Positions 23,964 through 33,366 of a DNA stretch of 64,000 nt are shown piece after piece. Origin of the DNA: Bacteroidetes bacterium UBA2475. Lineage in GTDB: Bacteria; Bacteroidota; Bacteroidia; B-17B0; Aurantibacillaceae. The stretch lies in assembly GCA_002342065.1 (NCBI GenBank), contig DDPF01000003.1:248001-312000 (forward strand). The letters run 5' to 3'. Both the position numbers and the translations under genes were made by a program. Under the pieces are notes generated by a model. That model ran no database searches and was not told the DNA's origin. It saw only the letters and a program-made list of their open reading frames with translations. Every line of letters starts with the position of its first letter. Position 1 is the first letter of the stretch.

Positions 23964-25979
23964 TTGAGATACGCATTTTTAATACTTAATTTATACTGTT
24001 TAACGCTTTTCTCGCAGGTTGGCCCACCCTCCCTGCGCTGTTTGCAAGTATTGCCGAATGGCAATGTAACTTTAACATGGATACCACCTGTCGATCCGGG
24101 AGGCTTGTTTGATTCTTATGATATTTATTATTCGCAAACTGCAACAGGATCTTTTGTAGTTGTTGGCAATGTTAATACCATTAATACTACAACATTTACG
24201 CATGCCAGCACCAACTCTACACTTGCAAGCGTTTATTATTTTGTAAAAACAAAATTTAACCCCGGCGGAACTTCTACGTCAGTGCCATCCGATACATTAC
24301 GAACGATATTTCTTAATCTTATAAATACAGCAGGTGCGCCTGATGTTAAGCTTGTTTACAATAATGTTCATCAGCCATCATTACCAAGTACACCAGGCGC
24401 ATTTTCAATTGCAAGAGAGTATCCTGCTTTTACATGGAGTAATTTAGCAACAACCAATGCGCTAAATTATGCTGATACAATAAGTGTTTGTTCGGCCAGT
24501 TTAAATTATCAGGTTACTTTGCCGGATAACAGCGGTTGCTTTTCTTCTTCAAACATACAGGGTGGAACTTTTACAGATAATAAAAATCCGAATGAACCTT
24601 ATGTTGATTCGATAAGTGTTTTGCCAAACGGAAATGTTGTTTTAGCCTGGAATATTCCAAGAGATCTTGATATAACAAAGTATATTATTGTAAAAAATAT
24701 TAGCAGCATTAATACAAAAATAGACAGTGTAGTTGGCATAAATAGTACCATTTATACTTTCACAACTACTGAAGCAAATTCAAACGCTGTTCAACTTTAC
24801 GTTTATGCAGTTGATAGTTGTGGTAATGAGGGAAGTTATAATGTGTTACCAAAAACCATGTTTTTAGAAGCAACATACGACAAGTGTGCATACAAAACAT
24901 ACTTAACCTGGAACGCTTATGTAAATCTCCCGAAAGGAATTTTAGAATACAGAATTTATGCTTCTGTAAATAATAGTCCATATTTAATGATCGGATCAAC
25001 TACTCAAACTAATTTTACAGTTGATAATGTGCCGCCAAATAAAAATGTGTGCTACTTTGTAAGAGTAATTAATACACCAAAAACTATTACCGCTTCATCC
25101 AACCGAACATGTATCTTTTCTGTGCAAGTACCTGCATCTAATTTTGTTTACATAAAAAAAGCAAGTGTAAAAGATAAATACTCTGCCGAAGTAACTGTGT
25201 ATTTAGATACTACTGCAACTAGCCAGGGTATTGACATTTACCGCTCTACCGATGGAATAAATTATGATGCAATAACTTTTTTACCCTATACCGGCGCAGC
25301 GCATTTTTATTATCTGGATGAAAAGCTGGAGACCAACGAAAAAAGTTATTATTACAAAGCTGTTGTAAGAGATAGTTGTGGTAACTCAAGAACCTACAGT
25401 AATATTGCAAAAACAATTCTTTTAAAAGTTAAAGGTGATGAAGAAAATATTTTTACATATCATTTAGACTGGAATGATTATTTAGGTTTTGCCGGAGGTG
25501 TTAGTGGTTATAATATTTATAGAGTTGTTAATGATGTACAATCGTCAACACCGGTAGCATCAACAGGTCCGTTGGTAAATAATTATACAGATAATTTAGA
25601 AGACGAAGCGCCAAACGGATCTAAAATAGAATATTTGATAGAAGGCATTGAGGGTATTGGCAACCCTTACGGTTTTATGGAGACAAGCAAGTCTAACACT
25701 GTTGCAGTTTATATGGAGGGCAAGATTTTTGTGCCAACTGCATTTGCACCACGTGGTAAAAATAAAGTATGGTTACCTGTAACACATTTTGTAGATAAAT
25801 CTGAATACACCGTTACAGTATTTAGCCGTTGGGGCAATAAAATATTTGAAACAAATGATGACACAAAAGGTTGGGATGGCAGCGGTTATGGCAACGATGT
25901 GTATGTTTATTTAATTACATACAAGAACGCCCGCGGCGAATACAAAGAATTAAAAGGAACCGTAATGTTGTTTCAATAG
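23964..25979 (+). CDS. Fibronectin-type surface protein with T9SS type B (gliding motility-associated) C-terminus
   Basis: A 671-residue exported protein. The TTG at 23964 gives a signal peptide (RYAFLILNLYCLTLFSQ). The mature protein is a chain of fibronectin-III/Ig-like domains: the openings LRCLQVLPNGNVTLTWIPP and ISVLPNGNVVLAWNIP mark two of them, and later units show YRIYASVNNSPY, IDIYRSTDGINYD and YNIYRVVND. The last 90 residues are the CHU_C / gliding motility-associated C-terminal domain (FVPTAFAPRGKNKVWLP, TVFSRWGNKIFETND, GWDGSGYGNDVYVYLI), the type B signal for T9SS export. It is probably a surface scaffold or adhesin; no catalytic motif is seen. A hairpin terminator follows. Confidence 0.88.
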   Translation: MRYAFLILNLYCLTLFSQVGPPSLRCLQVLPNGNVTLTWIPPVDPGGLFDSYDIYYSQTATGSFVVVGNVNTINTTTFTHASTNSTLASVYYFVKTKFNPGGTSTSVPSDTLRTIFLNLINTAGAPDVKLVYNNVHQPSLPSTPGAFSIAREYPAFTWSNLATTNALNYADTISVCSASLNYQVTLPDNSGCFSSSNIQGGTFTDNKNPNEPYVDSISVLPNGNVVLAWNIPRDLDITKYIIVKNISSINTKIDSVVGINSTIYTFTTTEANSNAVQLYVYAVDSCGNEGSYNVLPKTMFLEATYDKCAYKTYLTWNAYVNLPKGILEYRIYASVNNSPYLMIGSTTQTNFTVDNVPPNKNVCYFVRVINTPKTITASSNRTCIFSVQVPASNFVYIKKASVKDKYSAEVTVYLDTTATSQGIDIYRSTDGINYDAITFLPYTGAAHFYYLDEKLETNEKSYYYKAVVRDSCGNSRTYSNIAKTILLKVKGDEENIFTYHLDWNDYLGFAGGVSGYNIYRVVNDVQSSTPVASTGPLVNNYTDNLEDEAPNGSKIEYLIEGIEGIGNPYGFMETSKSNTVAVYMEGKIFVPTAFAPRGKNKVWLPVTHFVDKSEYTVTVFSRWGNKIFETNDDTKGWDGSGYGNDVYVYLITYKNARGEYKELKGTVMLFQ

Positions 25980-25991
25980 TTTAAAAAAATA

Positions 25992-26020
25992 AAAAAACTC
26001 CGACAAGATCGGAGTTTTTT
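25992..26020. terminator. Bidirectional hairpin terminator
   Basis: aaaaaactccga (25992-26003) pairs perfectly with tcggagtttttt (26009-26020) across a 5-base loop, giving T runs on either strand. It separates the plus-strand T9SS gene (ends 25979) from the convergent gene that ends at 26042. Confidence 0.85.
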
Positions 26021-26041
26021 GTTTTCAGAAAATTTTTAAAA

Positions 26042-26506
26042 TTATTTTAATGTTGCAGTTACCCAACCTGAATCAGGATCATTTCCTTTGGCATCTAAGC
26101 CTACATAAAATCGCCATTCGTGGTTTGCATATTTACCAGTATAAGATGGTGTTGCATGAGAAGGTAACGTTAACTCGTGCGTCCAGTTATAAGTTTTTCC
26201 GCCCTCTAAAGTTTGCGCGGGACTAATAACAAATTCCTGTTGGTTAAAAACATCGTGATCGATATTTACTGATTGCGGATTTTTATCGCTTCCACCAGGT
26301 AATTTATCGCGGGAGATATCTATTTTTTCAACGCTTTTTACATAGAGATAAACTTTTTCAATTGGTAAAGGCGCGTCTTTAACCACAGCCGTTACATTTA
26401 CTTTTATTTTATCTTTAATTCCAGAGCCTTCAACTGTAATGCTCACTTTTGCACCGCCACCTGTAACCTGGTTGGCTATGTTCTTTAGTTTATCAAATAA
26501 TCCCAT
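26042..26506 (-). CDS. Small cytosolic beta-sandwich-like protein of unknown function
   Basis: A 154-residue protein without signal peptide. It begins MGLFDKLKNIANQVTGGGAKV, a short amphipathic helix, and continues as alternating beta strands (KVSITVEGSGIKDKIKVNVTAVV, PIEKVYLYVKSVEKI, YNWTHELTLPSHATPSYTGKYANHEWRFYVGLDA). The order of strands and the HELTLP...YTGKY...W pattern recall arrestin-like proteins of the Spo0M type, though shorter; this comparison is from memory and not certain. It is monocistronic, convergent with the T9SS gene across a terminator. The upstream region carries an 11-base perfect inverted repeat (26595-26635). Confidence 0.7.
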   Translation of the reverse strand: MGLFDKLKNIANQVTGGGAKVSITVEGSGIKDKIKVNVTAVVKDAPLPIEKVYLYVKSVEKIDISRDKLPGGSDKNPQSVNIDHDVFNQQEFVISPAQTLEGGKTYNWTHELTLPSHATPSYTGKYANHEWRFYVGLDAKGNDPDSGWVTATLK

Positions 26507-26594
26507 GTTTTTAGTTTTTAAATTATAGTTCTAAATTAATATTTTAATCTTAAAATCTTAGTTTATTTAATTTTATTGACGATTTCATAATCTT

Positions 26595-26635
26595 CATAAA
26601 ACACTGAATATCAGTACTTAATAAAGTGTTTTATG
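26595..26635. promoter_or_regulatory. 11-bp inverted repeat in a divergent intergenic region
   Basis: CATAAAACACT (26595-26605) and AGTGTTTTATG (26625-26635) are perfect complements with a 19-base spacer. No T run follows on either strand, so a terminator is unlikely. It lies between the divergent genes starting at 26506 and 26735 and could be an operator. The rest of this 228-base gap is AT-rich with no other feature seen. Confidence 0.4.
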
Positions 26636-26734
26636 CGTATCTAAGATATTCTATATAACTACCTCATATCTTTTTTAATTAATAACGTTATTATGAAAAG
26701 GAGTAAATAATTTAGCGTTTGGTTAATTGCATTA

Positions 26735-28102
26735 ATGAGGTACATCTATTTTATACTTTTTATTTCTTTTTCATTTTTTATTGCAGCGCAAAAAAAGCCC
26801 GCAGTAAAATTTACACGCATTTTATTTGTGTTTGATGCTAGTAAAAGTATGATAGCCAAACATCAACACACAACGCGCATGGATGGCGCAAAAAATCTGT
26901 TCTTTAAATTCATTGATAGTTTAAGTAAAGATAAAACATTGTTGTTTGCTTTGCGTATGTATGGTCATACGGTAAAATATCCTCCGGGCGATTGTAAAGA
27001 CAGTAAATTAATTGTGCCCTTTGGTGTTAATAATGTAGCGCTTATAAAACAAAAAGTACAAGCGGCTACACCAACCGGTATTACGCCTATTGAACATTCG
27101 TTAACTGAAGCTGCTAATGATTTTGTTGACAATAAAACAAACAACATAGTAATTCTTATAACAGATGGCATTGAAGAGTGCGGTGGAGATCCGTGCAACG
27201 CCCGCCAAAAATTAATGACAAAAGGAATTATTTTTAAACCTTTTATTATTGGTATTGGTTTAACCCCTGAACAAATAAAAACCTTTGAGTGCGTTGGTAC
27301 ATTTTATGATTATGATGAACAGAATACATTCAGTAACATTACCAGCATTATACAACAACAAAAATTAAACAAGACCTCAGCACAGGTAAATTTATTGGAT
27401 GTTACTTCCCTACCCTCTGAAACCAACGTTAACACAACCTTTTACGATGTGGGCCGAAAAGAATATAAATACAATTATCTGCACACGTTGAATTACCAGA
27501 ATAATCCGGATACTTTATATATAGATGATTTTCCAACTTACAAAGTAATTGCGCATACCATACCGCCAACCGAAAGTAAAGAAGTAAAATTATCACAGGG
27601 AAAACATACAATAATTGCAATTGACGCACCGCAGGGTAATTTGATAATTAAACGTCCGGATGGCGTTTATAATTTTAATGAGCGCGTAAAATGTATCGTA
27701 AGAAAAGCGAACGAAATGCAAACACTAAACGTGCAGTTATTAAATGCCACCGAAAGATATATTACAGGAAAATACGATCTTGAAATTTTAACCCTCCCAA
27801 GAATTTATGTGAACCAAAATGTAATTGAGCAATCAAAAACAAACACCATTGAAATTCCTAATGCCGGTGTGTTACAGGTAAAATGTCTGGAGGCCGGCGA
27901 TGGTTGCATTTTAGTTAAACGAAATAATAAATTAGAATGGGTTTGTAATTTAAGTACACAAACCTTGCAAACATACCATTTACAGCCGGGCACTTATGTT
28001 TCTACCTGGCGGGCAAAAGCATTAAAGGGAAGTATTTACACGGTAGAGAAAAAATTTACTATTACTTCGGATAATCAAACGATCGTAGAGTTTTATCGTT
28101 AA
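26735..28102 (+). CDS. Exported von Willebrand factor A domain protein
   Basis: A 455-residue protein with a signal peptide (residues 1-19, FILFISFSFFIAAQ). The VWA domain covers about residues 26-215. Its metal-ion site is complete in type: DxSxS at FVFDASKSM (D34, S36, S38), the distal Thr in ATPTGITPIEHSL, and Asp in VILITDGIEECGGDPC. The C-terminal 240 residues are beta-rich repeats (LPRIYVNQNVIEQ, IEIPNAGVLQVKCLEAGDG, YHLQPGTYVSTWRAK) similar to those following VWA in other Bacteroidota proteins. It probably mediates protein-protein or ligand binding in the periplasm or at the surface; no sorting domain is seen. Its stop codon shares bases with the stop of the convergent LpxR-like gene. 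Confidence 0.88.
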   Translation: MRYIYFILFISFSFFIAAQKKPAVKFTRILFVFDASKSMIAKHQHTTRMDGAKNLFFKFIDSLSKDKTLLFALRMYGHTVKYPPGDCKDSKLIVPFGVNNVALIKQKVQAATPTGITPIEHSLTEAANDFVDNKTNNIVILITDGIEECGGDPCNARQKLMTKGIIFKPFIIGIGLTPEQIKTFECVGTFYDYDEQNTFSNITSIIQQQKLNKTSAQVNLLDVTSLPSETNVNTTFYDVGRKEYKYNYLHTLNYQNNPDTLYIDDFPTYKVIAHTIPPTESKEVKLSQGKHTIIAIDAPQGNLIIKRPDGVYNFNERVKCIVRKANEMQTLNVQLLNATERYITGKYDLEILTLPRIYVNQNVIEQSKTNTIEIPNAGVLQVKCLEAGDGCILVKRNNKLEWVCNLSTQTLQTYHLQPGTYVSTWRAKALKGSIYTVEKKFTITSDNQTIVEFYR

Positions 28103-29058
28103 AAAGCAACAGCCATAAAGATCCCGCCCCAGCCGGAGTCTACGCCGGTATGATATTCACGCGTAATGTAAGTTCTTGAGTAGGTTAAGCTAAAGCGTTT
28201 AAATGCAACCACAATATCTAAAGTCCCTGTAAAAACAAAACGTTCTACATTATCAGCATCGATCACATAAATATCTTTTGAAAATATGCCGCCCTGCAAC
28301 GTGGCATTATAGCCAACTAATTTTGTGTTGGTTTTTATAACTCCATAAATTTTAAATTTTCTTGACGAAGGATCTTTTGATAAACCTAAATTATTAAAGT
28401 AAGGATCAAAGAAACCAAAACGCATATTTAATCCTGTTCCAAGATCTGTATACAAAGTGCCCAACCTGAAATTGGCATTAGCCATTAGCTCAAAATGTTT
28501 TTTGTAAATAATTCCTTTCTCTAATTTTGTTCTGTAATTAATAACAAAGTCGTTTTCTAATTGGTATTCCCAACTTAACGGGCGAATATTTACCAAGCCT
28601 TTATGAATGGCTTTTTGCATGTCTTCACAACGCGCGCATTTGCCAATCCCGCCAAGATCTAACTGCGTTTGTAAAAGCAATTTCTTTTCTTTGCTTAAAG
28701 AATTCAACGAGTGGGAAATAAATATCGTTCCTGTGTAGGGACGTTCGCCAAACATAATAGTATCTACGCGAATGCTTTTTGGTGTAAAACAATCCTGTTG
28801 TGCATGGATGCCATAATAATTAACAGCATTGCCTTTAAGTTTAATTAGTGCTCTTGAAAAAGGAGAATATCTTACAATAGGATGAATAAGGGTTGCCGTT
28901 ATACCTTGTGTGTAATACCTGTCTGTTTCATTAAAAAAATCATTCTCATAATCAAATTTGAAATAATTTTCCTGTTTTACTTTAACGGTCGAGCTATCTG
29001 TTTGAGAAAAAGAAACAGAAACAAAAAAAGTAAAAACTAAAAACAGTTTGATCTTCAA
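28099..29058 (-). CDS. LpxR-family outer-membrane lipid A deacylase
   Basis: LpxR removes the 3'-linked acyloxyacyl chain of lipid A at the outer membrane, altering immune recognition and membrane charge. The 319-residue protein has a signal peptide (residues 1-19) and an amphipathic beta-barrel pattern ending in FMAVAF (aromatic C-terminus). The active-site region is FDYENDFFNETDRYYTQG (N39, D40 and T50 correspond to conserved family residues), followed by a conserved His in FISHSLNS. It is monocistronic in appearance and ends by sharing the TTAA bases of its stop with the VWA gene. Confidence 0.85.
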   Translation of the reverse strand: MKIKLFLVFTFFVSVSFSQTDSSTVKVKQENYFKFDYENDFFNETDRYYTQGITATLIHPIVRYSPFSRALIKLKGNAVNYYGIHAQQDCFTPKSIRVDTIMFGERPYTGTIFISHSLNSLSKEKKLLLQTQLDLGGIGKCARCEDMQKAIHKGLVNIRPLSWEYQLENDFVINYRTKLEKGIIYKKHFELMANANFRLGTLYTDLGTGLNMRFGFFDPYFNNLGLSKDPSSRKFKIYGVIKTNTKLVGYNATLQGGIFSKDIYVIDADNVERFVFTGTLDIVVAFKRFSLTYSRTYITREYHTGVDSGWGGIFMAVAF

Positions 29059-29119
29059 GATGGATGTTTATTAATATACGATTTAAAACTGACGTTGGTT
29101 TCGCAACTCGCGGCAACAA

Positions 29120-29148
29120 AAAACCCCCGAATTTTGTTCGGGGGTTTT
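29120..29148 (-). terminator. Terminator of the Act/Cox operon
   Basis: aaaacccccgaa (29120-29131) pairs perfectly with ttcgggggtttt (29137-29148) over a 5-base loop. It lies 8 bases beyond the coxA stop and is followed on the minus strand by further T residues, closing the long respiratory transcript that begins near 40725. Confidence 0.88.
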
Positions 29149-29155
29149 AAATTTA

Positions 29156-30979
29156 TTAGTGACTGTCTCCGTCTTGTTCTCCTTCTTCCAAAGGAACGGT
29201 TTGAACAACGAAATCTTTTTCTTTTCCTGGTTTAGAATAATCATAAGCCCAACGGTGAACTACAGGTAATTGACCTGGCCAGTTACCATGGATATGAGCC
29301 ATCGGAGTTGTCCACTCTAATGTATTTGAATTCCAAGGATTTTGAGGAGCTTTTTCGCCTCGGAACATACTGTAGAAGAAGTTGAATAAGAAAACACCTT
29401 GTCCTAATGCACCAATTATAGCGCAAATAGTAACTATCTCGTTAATATCAACTAAGTTGTCGAACATTGGGAAGTTAGAGTTTGTGTAGTAGCGACGAGG
29501 TACGCCAGCTAATCCTAAAAAGTGCATTGGGAAGAATACACCATAAGCCATTGTTAAAGTGATCCAGAAGTGAATAAAACCTAATTTTTTATTCATCATA
29601 CGTAAGAACATTTTTGGGAACCAGTGGTAAACACCGGCAAACATACCGAAGATGGCAGATAATCCCATTACAATGTGGAAGTGAGCAACCACGAAGTAAG
29701 TATCATGTACGTTAATATCTAAAGTAGAATCGGCAAGGATAATACCTGTAACACCACCAGTAATGAAAGAAGAAACTAAACCAATAGAGAATAACATTGC
29801 AGGCGTAAATTGGATATTACCTTTCCACATTGTTGTGATGTAGTTAAACGCTTTTACAGCAGATGGAATTGCAATTAATAATGTTGTAAATACGAATACA
29901 GAACCTAAGAACGGGTTCATACCTGTCATGAACATATGGTGACCCCAAACGATGAACGATAAGAAACCAATAGCTAACATTGAACCGATCATGGCACGGT
30001 AACCGAAAATTGGCTTGCGTGAACTGGTTGCAATAACTTCTGATGTGATACCTAATGCAGGTAGTAATACAATGTATACCTCAGGGTGACCTAAGAACCA
30101 GAATAAGTGTTCGAATAATACAGGGCTTCCACCTACATTATCTAAAGGACGTCCGCCAATATAAATATCAGATAAGTAGAAAGATGTTCCTAAACTTCTA
30201 TCGCAAAGTAATAATACAACGCAAGAAACTAAAACAGGGAAAGATAATACACCTAAAATAGCTGTAATTAAGAAAGCCCAAACTGTTAACGGCATTCTTG
30301 TCATTTTCATTCCTTTAGTACGTAAGTTAAGCACAGTTACAACGTAATTGATACCACCTAATAATGAAGAAACAACGAACAAGGTCATAGAAAGTAACCA
30401 AAGCGTCATACCTAATTTAGAGCCTGGAATTGATTCAGGTAAAGCAGATAAAGGAGGATAAATTGTCCAACCTGCAGATGCAGGACCATCATCAATAAAT
30501 AAAGAAGCTGTCATGATAACACTAGATACAAAGAAGAACCAGTATGAAAGCATGTTTAAGAAACCTGAAGCCATATCACGCGCTCCAACCTGGTAAGGAA
30601 TTAAAAGGTTAGCGAAAGTTCCACTTAAACCACCTGTTAATACAAAGAACACCATGATGGTACCGTGGATAGTAACCAAAGCTAAATACATATTTGGATC
30701 TAAGATCCCATCTTTACCCCACTTGTCGCCAAGCATTGCGTTAATGAAACCAAATTTTTCACCCGGCCATGCTAATTGCATACGGAAGATAATTGACATA
30801 GTCATTGCAATTACGGCCATGATTACAGCAGTAATTAAAAACTGACGAGAGATCATTTTATGATCCTGACTGAATACATACTTCTGCACGAAACTCTCTT
30901 CATGATCATCGTGATCATGAACGTGGTCATGGTGAACCAAATGTTCCTTTTCTAATTCTGAATTTTTTACGGTAGCCAT
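29156..30979 (-). CDS. coxA: Cytochrome c oxidase subunit I (A-type heme-copper oxidase)
   Basis: The catalytic subunit reduces O2 to water and pumps protons. All metal ligands are visible: low-spin heme His105 (VTIHGTIM), CuB ligands H298 in GHPEVY (298-302, with the Tyr that cross-links to His) and HH at 347-348 (WGHHMFM), and heme His433 and His435 in VVAHFHIVM. The Glu in HPEVY marks an A1-type oxidase with a D-channel. The 607-residue protein has the 12-helix core. The N-terminal extension is His/Asp-rich (HHDHVHDHDDHEE, residues 16-28), which could bind metal. It ends the act-cox operon after coxB, 30 bases away. Confidence 0.97.
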   Translation of the reverse strand: MATVKNSELEKEHLVHHDHVHDHDDHEESFVQKYVFSQDHKMISRQFLITAVIMAVIAMTMSIIFRMQLAWPGEKFGFINAMLGDKWGKDGILDPNMYLALVTIHGTIMVFFVLTGGLSGTFANLLIPYQVGARDMASGFLNMLSYWFFFVSSVIMTASLFIDDGPASAGWTIYPPLSALPESIPGSKLGMTLWLLSMTLFVVSSLLGGINYVVTVLNLRTKGMKMTRMPLTVWAFLITAILGVLSFPVLVSCVVLLLCDRSLGTSFYLSDIYIGGRPLDNVGGSPVLFEHLFWFLGHPEVYIVLLPALGITSEVIATSSRKPIFGYRAMIGSMLAIGFLSFIVWGHHMFMTGMNPFLGSVFVFTTLLIAIPSAVKAFNYITTMWKGNIQFTPAMLFSIGLVSSFITGGVTGIILADSTLDINVHDTYFVVAHFHIVMGLSAIFGMFAGVYHWFPKMFLRMMNKKLGFIHFWITLTMAYGVFFPMHFLGLAGVPRRYYTNSNFPMFDNLVDINEIVTICAIIGALGQGVFLFNFFYSMFRGEKAPQNPWNSNTLEWTTPMAHIHGNWPGQLPVVHRWAYDYSKPGKEKDFVVQTVPLEEGEQDGDSH

Positions 30980-31009
30980 GTTATATTTTATTTAGAATTT
31001 TTATAATTA

Positions 31010-32047
31010 TTATTTTGCAGCAACAGCTGTTTTAAATACTTTTTGTTTTGCTAACCAAGCCTGGTAATCAGCCTCGGTATCCACTATTACATTCATTTGC
31101 ATATTGTAATGCGATGCGCCACAAATTTTATTACATAATAAAAGGTAATCAAACTCAACTGGCTCTTTACCAAATTTAGCGCGTTGTGCGTTAATACCCG
31201 CCATCATTTTAACAACGTAAGGATCTTTTTTCATTTGTGCAGATGTTTTAGTTGCCACAAATTTAAAAGTAGTTATCATACCTGGCACACAATTCATTTG
31301 CGCTCGGAAGTGAGGTAAGAATGCAGAGTGAATAACATCGCGGCTGCGCATTAATAATTCTATCTCGCGACCAACAGGAAGGTGAATTTCATTTTTAATA
31401 TTTGCAAGATCGTCATAGCCTGCAGCATCTGATGTATCCATACCCATAGCATTTCCACCATCGATCTGACGATAGTCAGTTTCGCCTAATTTACCATCTT
31501 TACCAGGGTAACGGGCGCTCCAGTCAAACTGTTTAGCGTAAAGCTCAACCACAACTCTGTCAGGCTTATCAGCAACGGACATAATTTCGTTCCAATATTT
31601 TAAGCCAAAAATCACGATGAAAGCTAAAGCAACAGCAGGAATAACTGTCCAGGCCATTTCTAATTTGTTGTTGTGTGTAATGTAAGAAGCTTTAGTTTTA
31701 TCAGTACCGCGGTACTTGTATGCGAACCAAAATAAAAAGAAATTGGTAACTATAAAAACAAAAGTAATAAGATAAATATTTGCGTCCCATAAAGCGTCAA
31801 TTTTCTCACCATGCTCAGAAGCAGCAGGAGGTAAGGATCTGTCCATCCAACGGTTCACTTGCCAAAAGAAGAAAGCAAAAAATACGATCATAAAAGCGAA
31901 CATAGCTTTTCCCATCATATCATTATCCGTTTCAGTGACCTTCCATTCTTTTGTCTTTTTTAAGCCTCGGCTTAACTCAATAACCCTTAATAATTGATGT
32001 CCTGCAATTATTAATAAAACGATGGCTAACAGTACTAAAAAATTCAT
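31010..32047 (-). CDS. coxB: Cytochrome c oxidase subunit II (CuA)
   Basis: This subunit accepts electrons from cytochrome c through a binuclear CuA centre. The centre is intact: the first His in RDVIHSAFLPHF, then C305-x3-C309-x3-H313-x2-M316 in CNKICGASHYNM. There are three hydrophobic segments: an extra N-terminal helix (residues 1-20), then helices at about 47-64 and 92-114, the last two being the standard hairpin. The cupredoxin domain contains two inserts, one around GNAMGMDTSDAAGYDDL. There is no fused cytochrome c domain, so the electron donor must be separate; the preceding Alternative Complex III genes suggest direct or supercomplex transfer through its heme subunits. Confidence 0.95.
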   Translation of the reverse strand: MNFLVLLAIVLLIIAGHQLLRVIELSRGLKKTKEWKVTETDNDMMGKAMFAFMIVFFAFFFWQVNRWMDRSLPPAASEHGEKIDALWDANIYLITFVFIVTNFFLFWFAYKYRGTDKTKASYITHNNKLEMAWTVIPAVALAFIVIFGLKYWNEIMSVADKPDRVVVELYAKQFDWSARYPGKDGKLGETDYRQIDGGNAMGMDTSDAAGYDDLANIKNEIHLPVGREIELLMRSRDVIHSAFLPHFRAQMNCVPGMITTFKFVATKTSAQMKKDPYVVKMMAGINAQRAKFGKEPVEFDYLLLCNKICGASHYNMQMNVIVDTEADYQAWLAKQKVFKTAVAAK

Positions 32048-32105
32048 TTTATTTAAGTTTTATATTTTTAATTCTATTTTTTATTTCTAAGATCTTATTT
32101 TGTTA

Positions 32106-33341
32106 TTAGGTTGAATGATGCAAACTTTCGCTTAAGAAAGGATGATTTTTAACTAATAACGGTGCTTTAGCAAGTGCATTTAAAACCACATAAAGAAATA
32201 AGCCTAAGAAGAAAAAGAAGTTACCGAATTCCATCCAGCTTAAACCATGCCAGTGATGACCAACGGTTCCCGGCATTACGATCATAATAACATCCATGTA
32301 GTGGCCAATAAAAATAATTGTACCAACGAACATTAAGAAGAAGAAATTGCGTTTGCTGTCTCTGCTCATTAACATTACCATTGGAAATGCAAAGTTCACA
32401 AAGAAAACAGTCCACATTAAACCTTTAAAATTTTCCCAACGTGTTTGGTAATAAACGATCTCTTCAGGAATATCAGCATACCAGATCAACATAAATTGAG
32501 AGAAGTATAAGTATGTCCATAAAAATGAGATAGCGAACATCCATTTACCAAGATCATGAATAGTACTTTCTGTTACGAATTCTAAGTAACCTAATTTTCT
32601 AAGCCAGATAACTAAAACAGTAATTGCAACAATTGCGCTGATCCACATACCTGAAAAGATGTACCATCCAAATAAAGTAGAGAACCAGTGTGTATCGATA
32701 CTCATTACCCAATCCCATGCAGAAGTAGATGATGTTACAGCAAATAATACCATAAACCATGCACCTATTTTAATGTTCTTCCAGTGGTAGCTGTTGTTAA
32801 TATCAACATCTAATTTATCAGCTTCAATAGAATTCTTACGTAATTTGAAAGTGAACCATAACCAACCTACCATATAAAGGATAGTTCTAAGCCACCAGAA
32901 CCAACCAAAGTAGCTCATTTTATTTGCAATGATCTCATCGTAATGCGCGTGGCCCGGAGTATCAATACCTTCGGCTTGCCAGTGATAAATATGGTGACCA
33001 TGAAAGTGACCAACGATGAATAACGCCATCATAAAACTTAAACCATAAGGTAAGTACATGGTCACCGCTTCGATGATACGTTTTACTGTTGTAGCCCAAC
33101 CAGCTTCTGCTGCGTACTGCAATCCTAAAAAGAAAGCAGCGGCTAATGATAATGCCATAAAAAAGAATGAGCCTGCAAAAAGATTGCTCCAGGCACGTGT
33201 GCCTGCATGGTAATGCTCTTCTTCATTTCCTTTGTCAAGTAAAAACATCAATATAATTGATATTAAACCTACTGCCATTAAGCCAAACGATACTAATTTT
33301 GCTTTTGACGGAACTGTAAAATTTAATTTTTCGGTATTCAT
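32106..33341 (-). CDS. actF: Alternative Complex III subunit ActF (quinol:cytochrome c oxidoreductase)
   Basis: ActF is an NrfD-related integral membrane subunit of Alternative Complex III, which replaces the bc1 complex in many Bacteroidota. The 411-residue protein has about ten helices. Distinctive blocks are the loop IVGHFHGHHIYHWQAEGID (residues 105-123), WFWWLRTILYMVGWLWF, STSAWDWVMSIDTHWFSTLFGWY and FSQFMLIWYADIPEE. In NCBI-style naming it is quinol:cytochrome c oxidoreductase quinone-binding subunit 2. It stands between ActE (25-base gap) and coxB (58-base gap), the standard order. ActF lacks a proven quinone site in structures; its role is mainly structural or proton-related. Confidence 0.93.
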   Translation of the reverse strand: MNTEKLNFTVPSKAKLVSFGLMAVGLISIILMFLLDKGNEEEHYHAGTRAWSNLFAGSFFFMALSLAAAFFLGLQYAAEAGWATTVKRIIEAVTMYLPYGLSFMMALFIVGHFHGHHIYHWQAEGIDTPGHAHYDEIIANKMSYFGWFWWLRTILYMVGWLWFTFKLRKNSIEADKLDVDINNSYHWKNIKIGAWFMVLFAVTSSTSAWDWVMSIDTHWFSTLFGWYIFSGMWISAIVAITVLVIWLRKLGYLEFVTESTIHDLGKWMFAISFLWTYLYFSQFMLIWYADIPEEIVYYQTRWENFKGLMWTVFFVNFAFPMVMLMSRDSKRNFFFLMFVGTIIFIGHYMDVIMIVMPGTVGHHWHGLSWMEFGNFFFFLGLFLYVVLNALAKAPLLVKNHPFLSESLHHST

Positions 33342-33366
33342 AGTCTCTCTTAAATCTTAATTAATA

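Noticed and set aside
26507..26734. Possible small RNA in the 228-base gap
   Set aside because: There is an inverted repeat but no promoter-terminator pair around a structured stretch.
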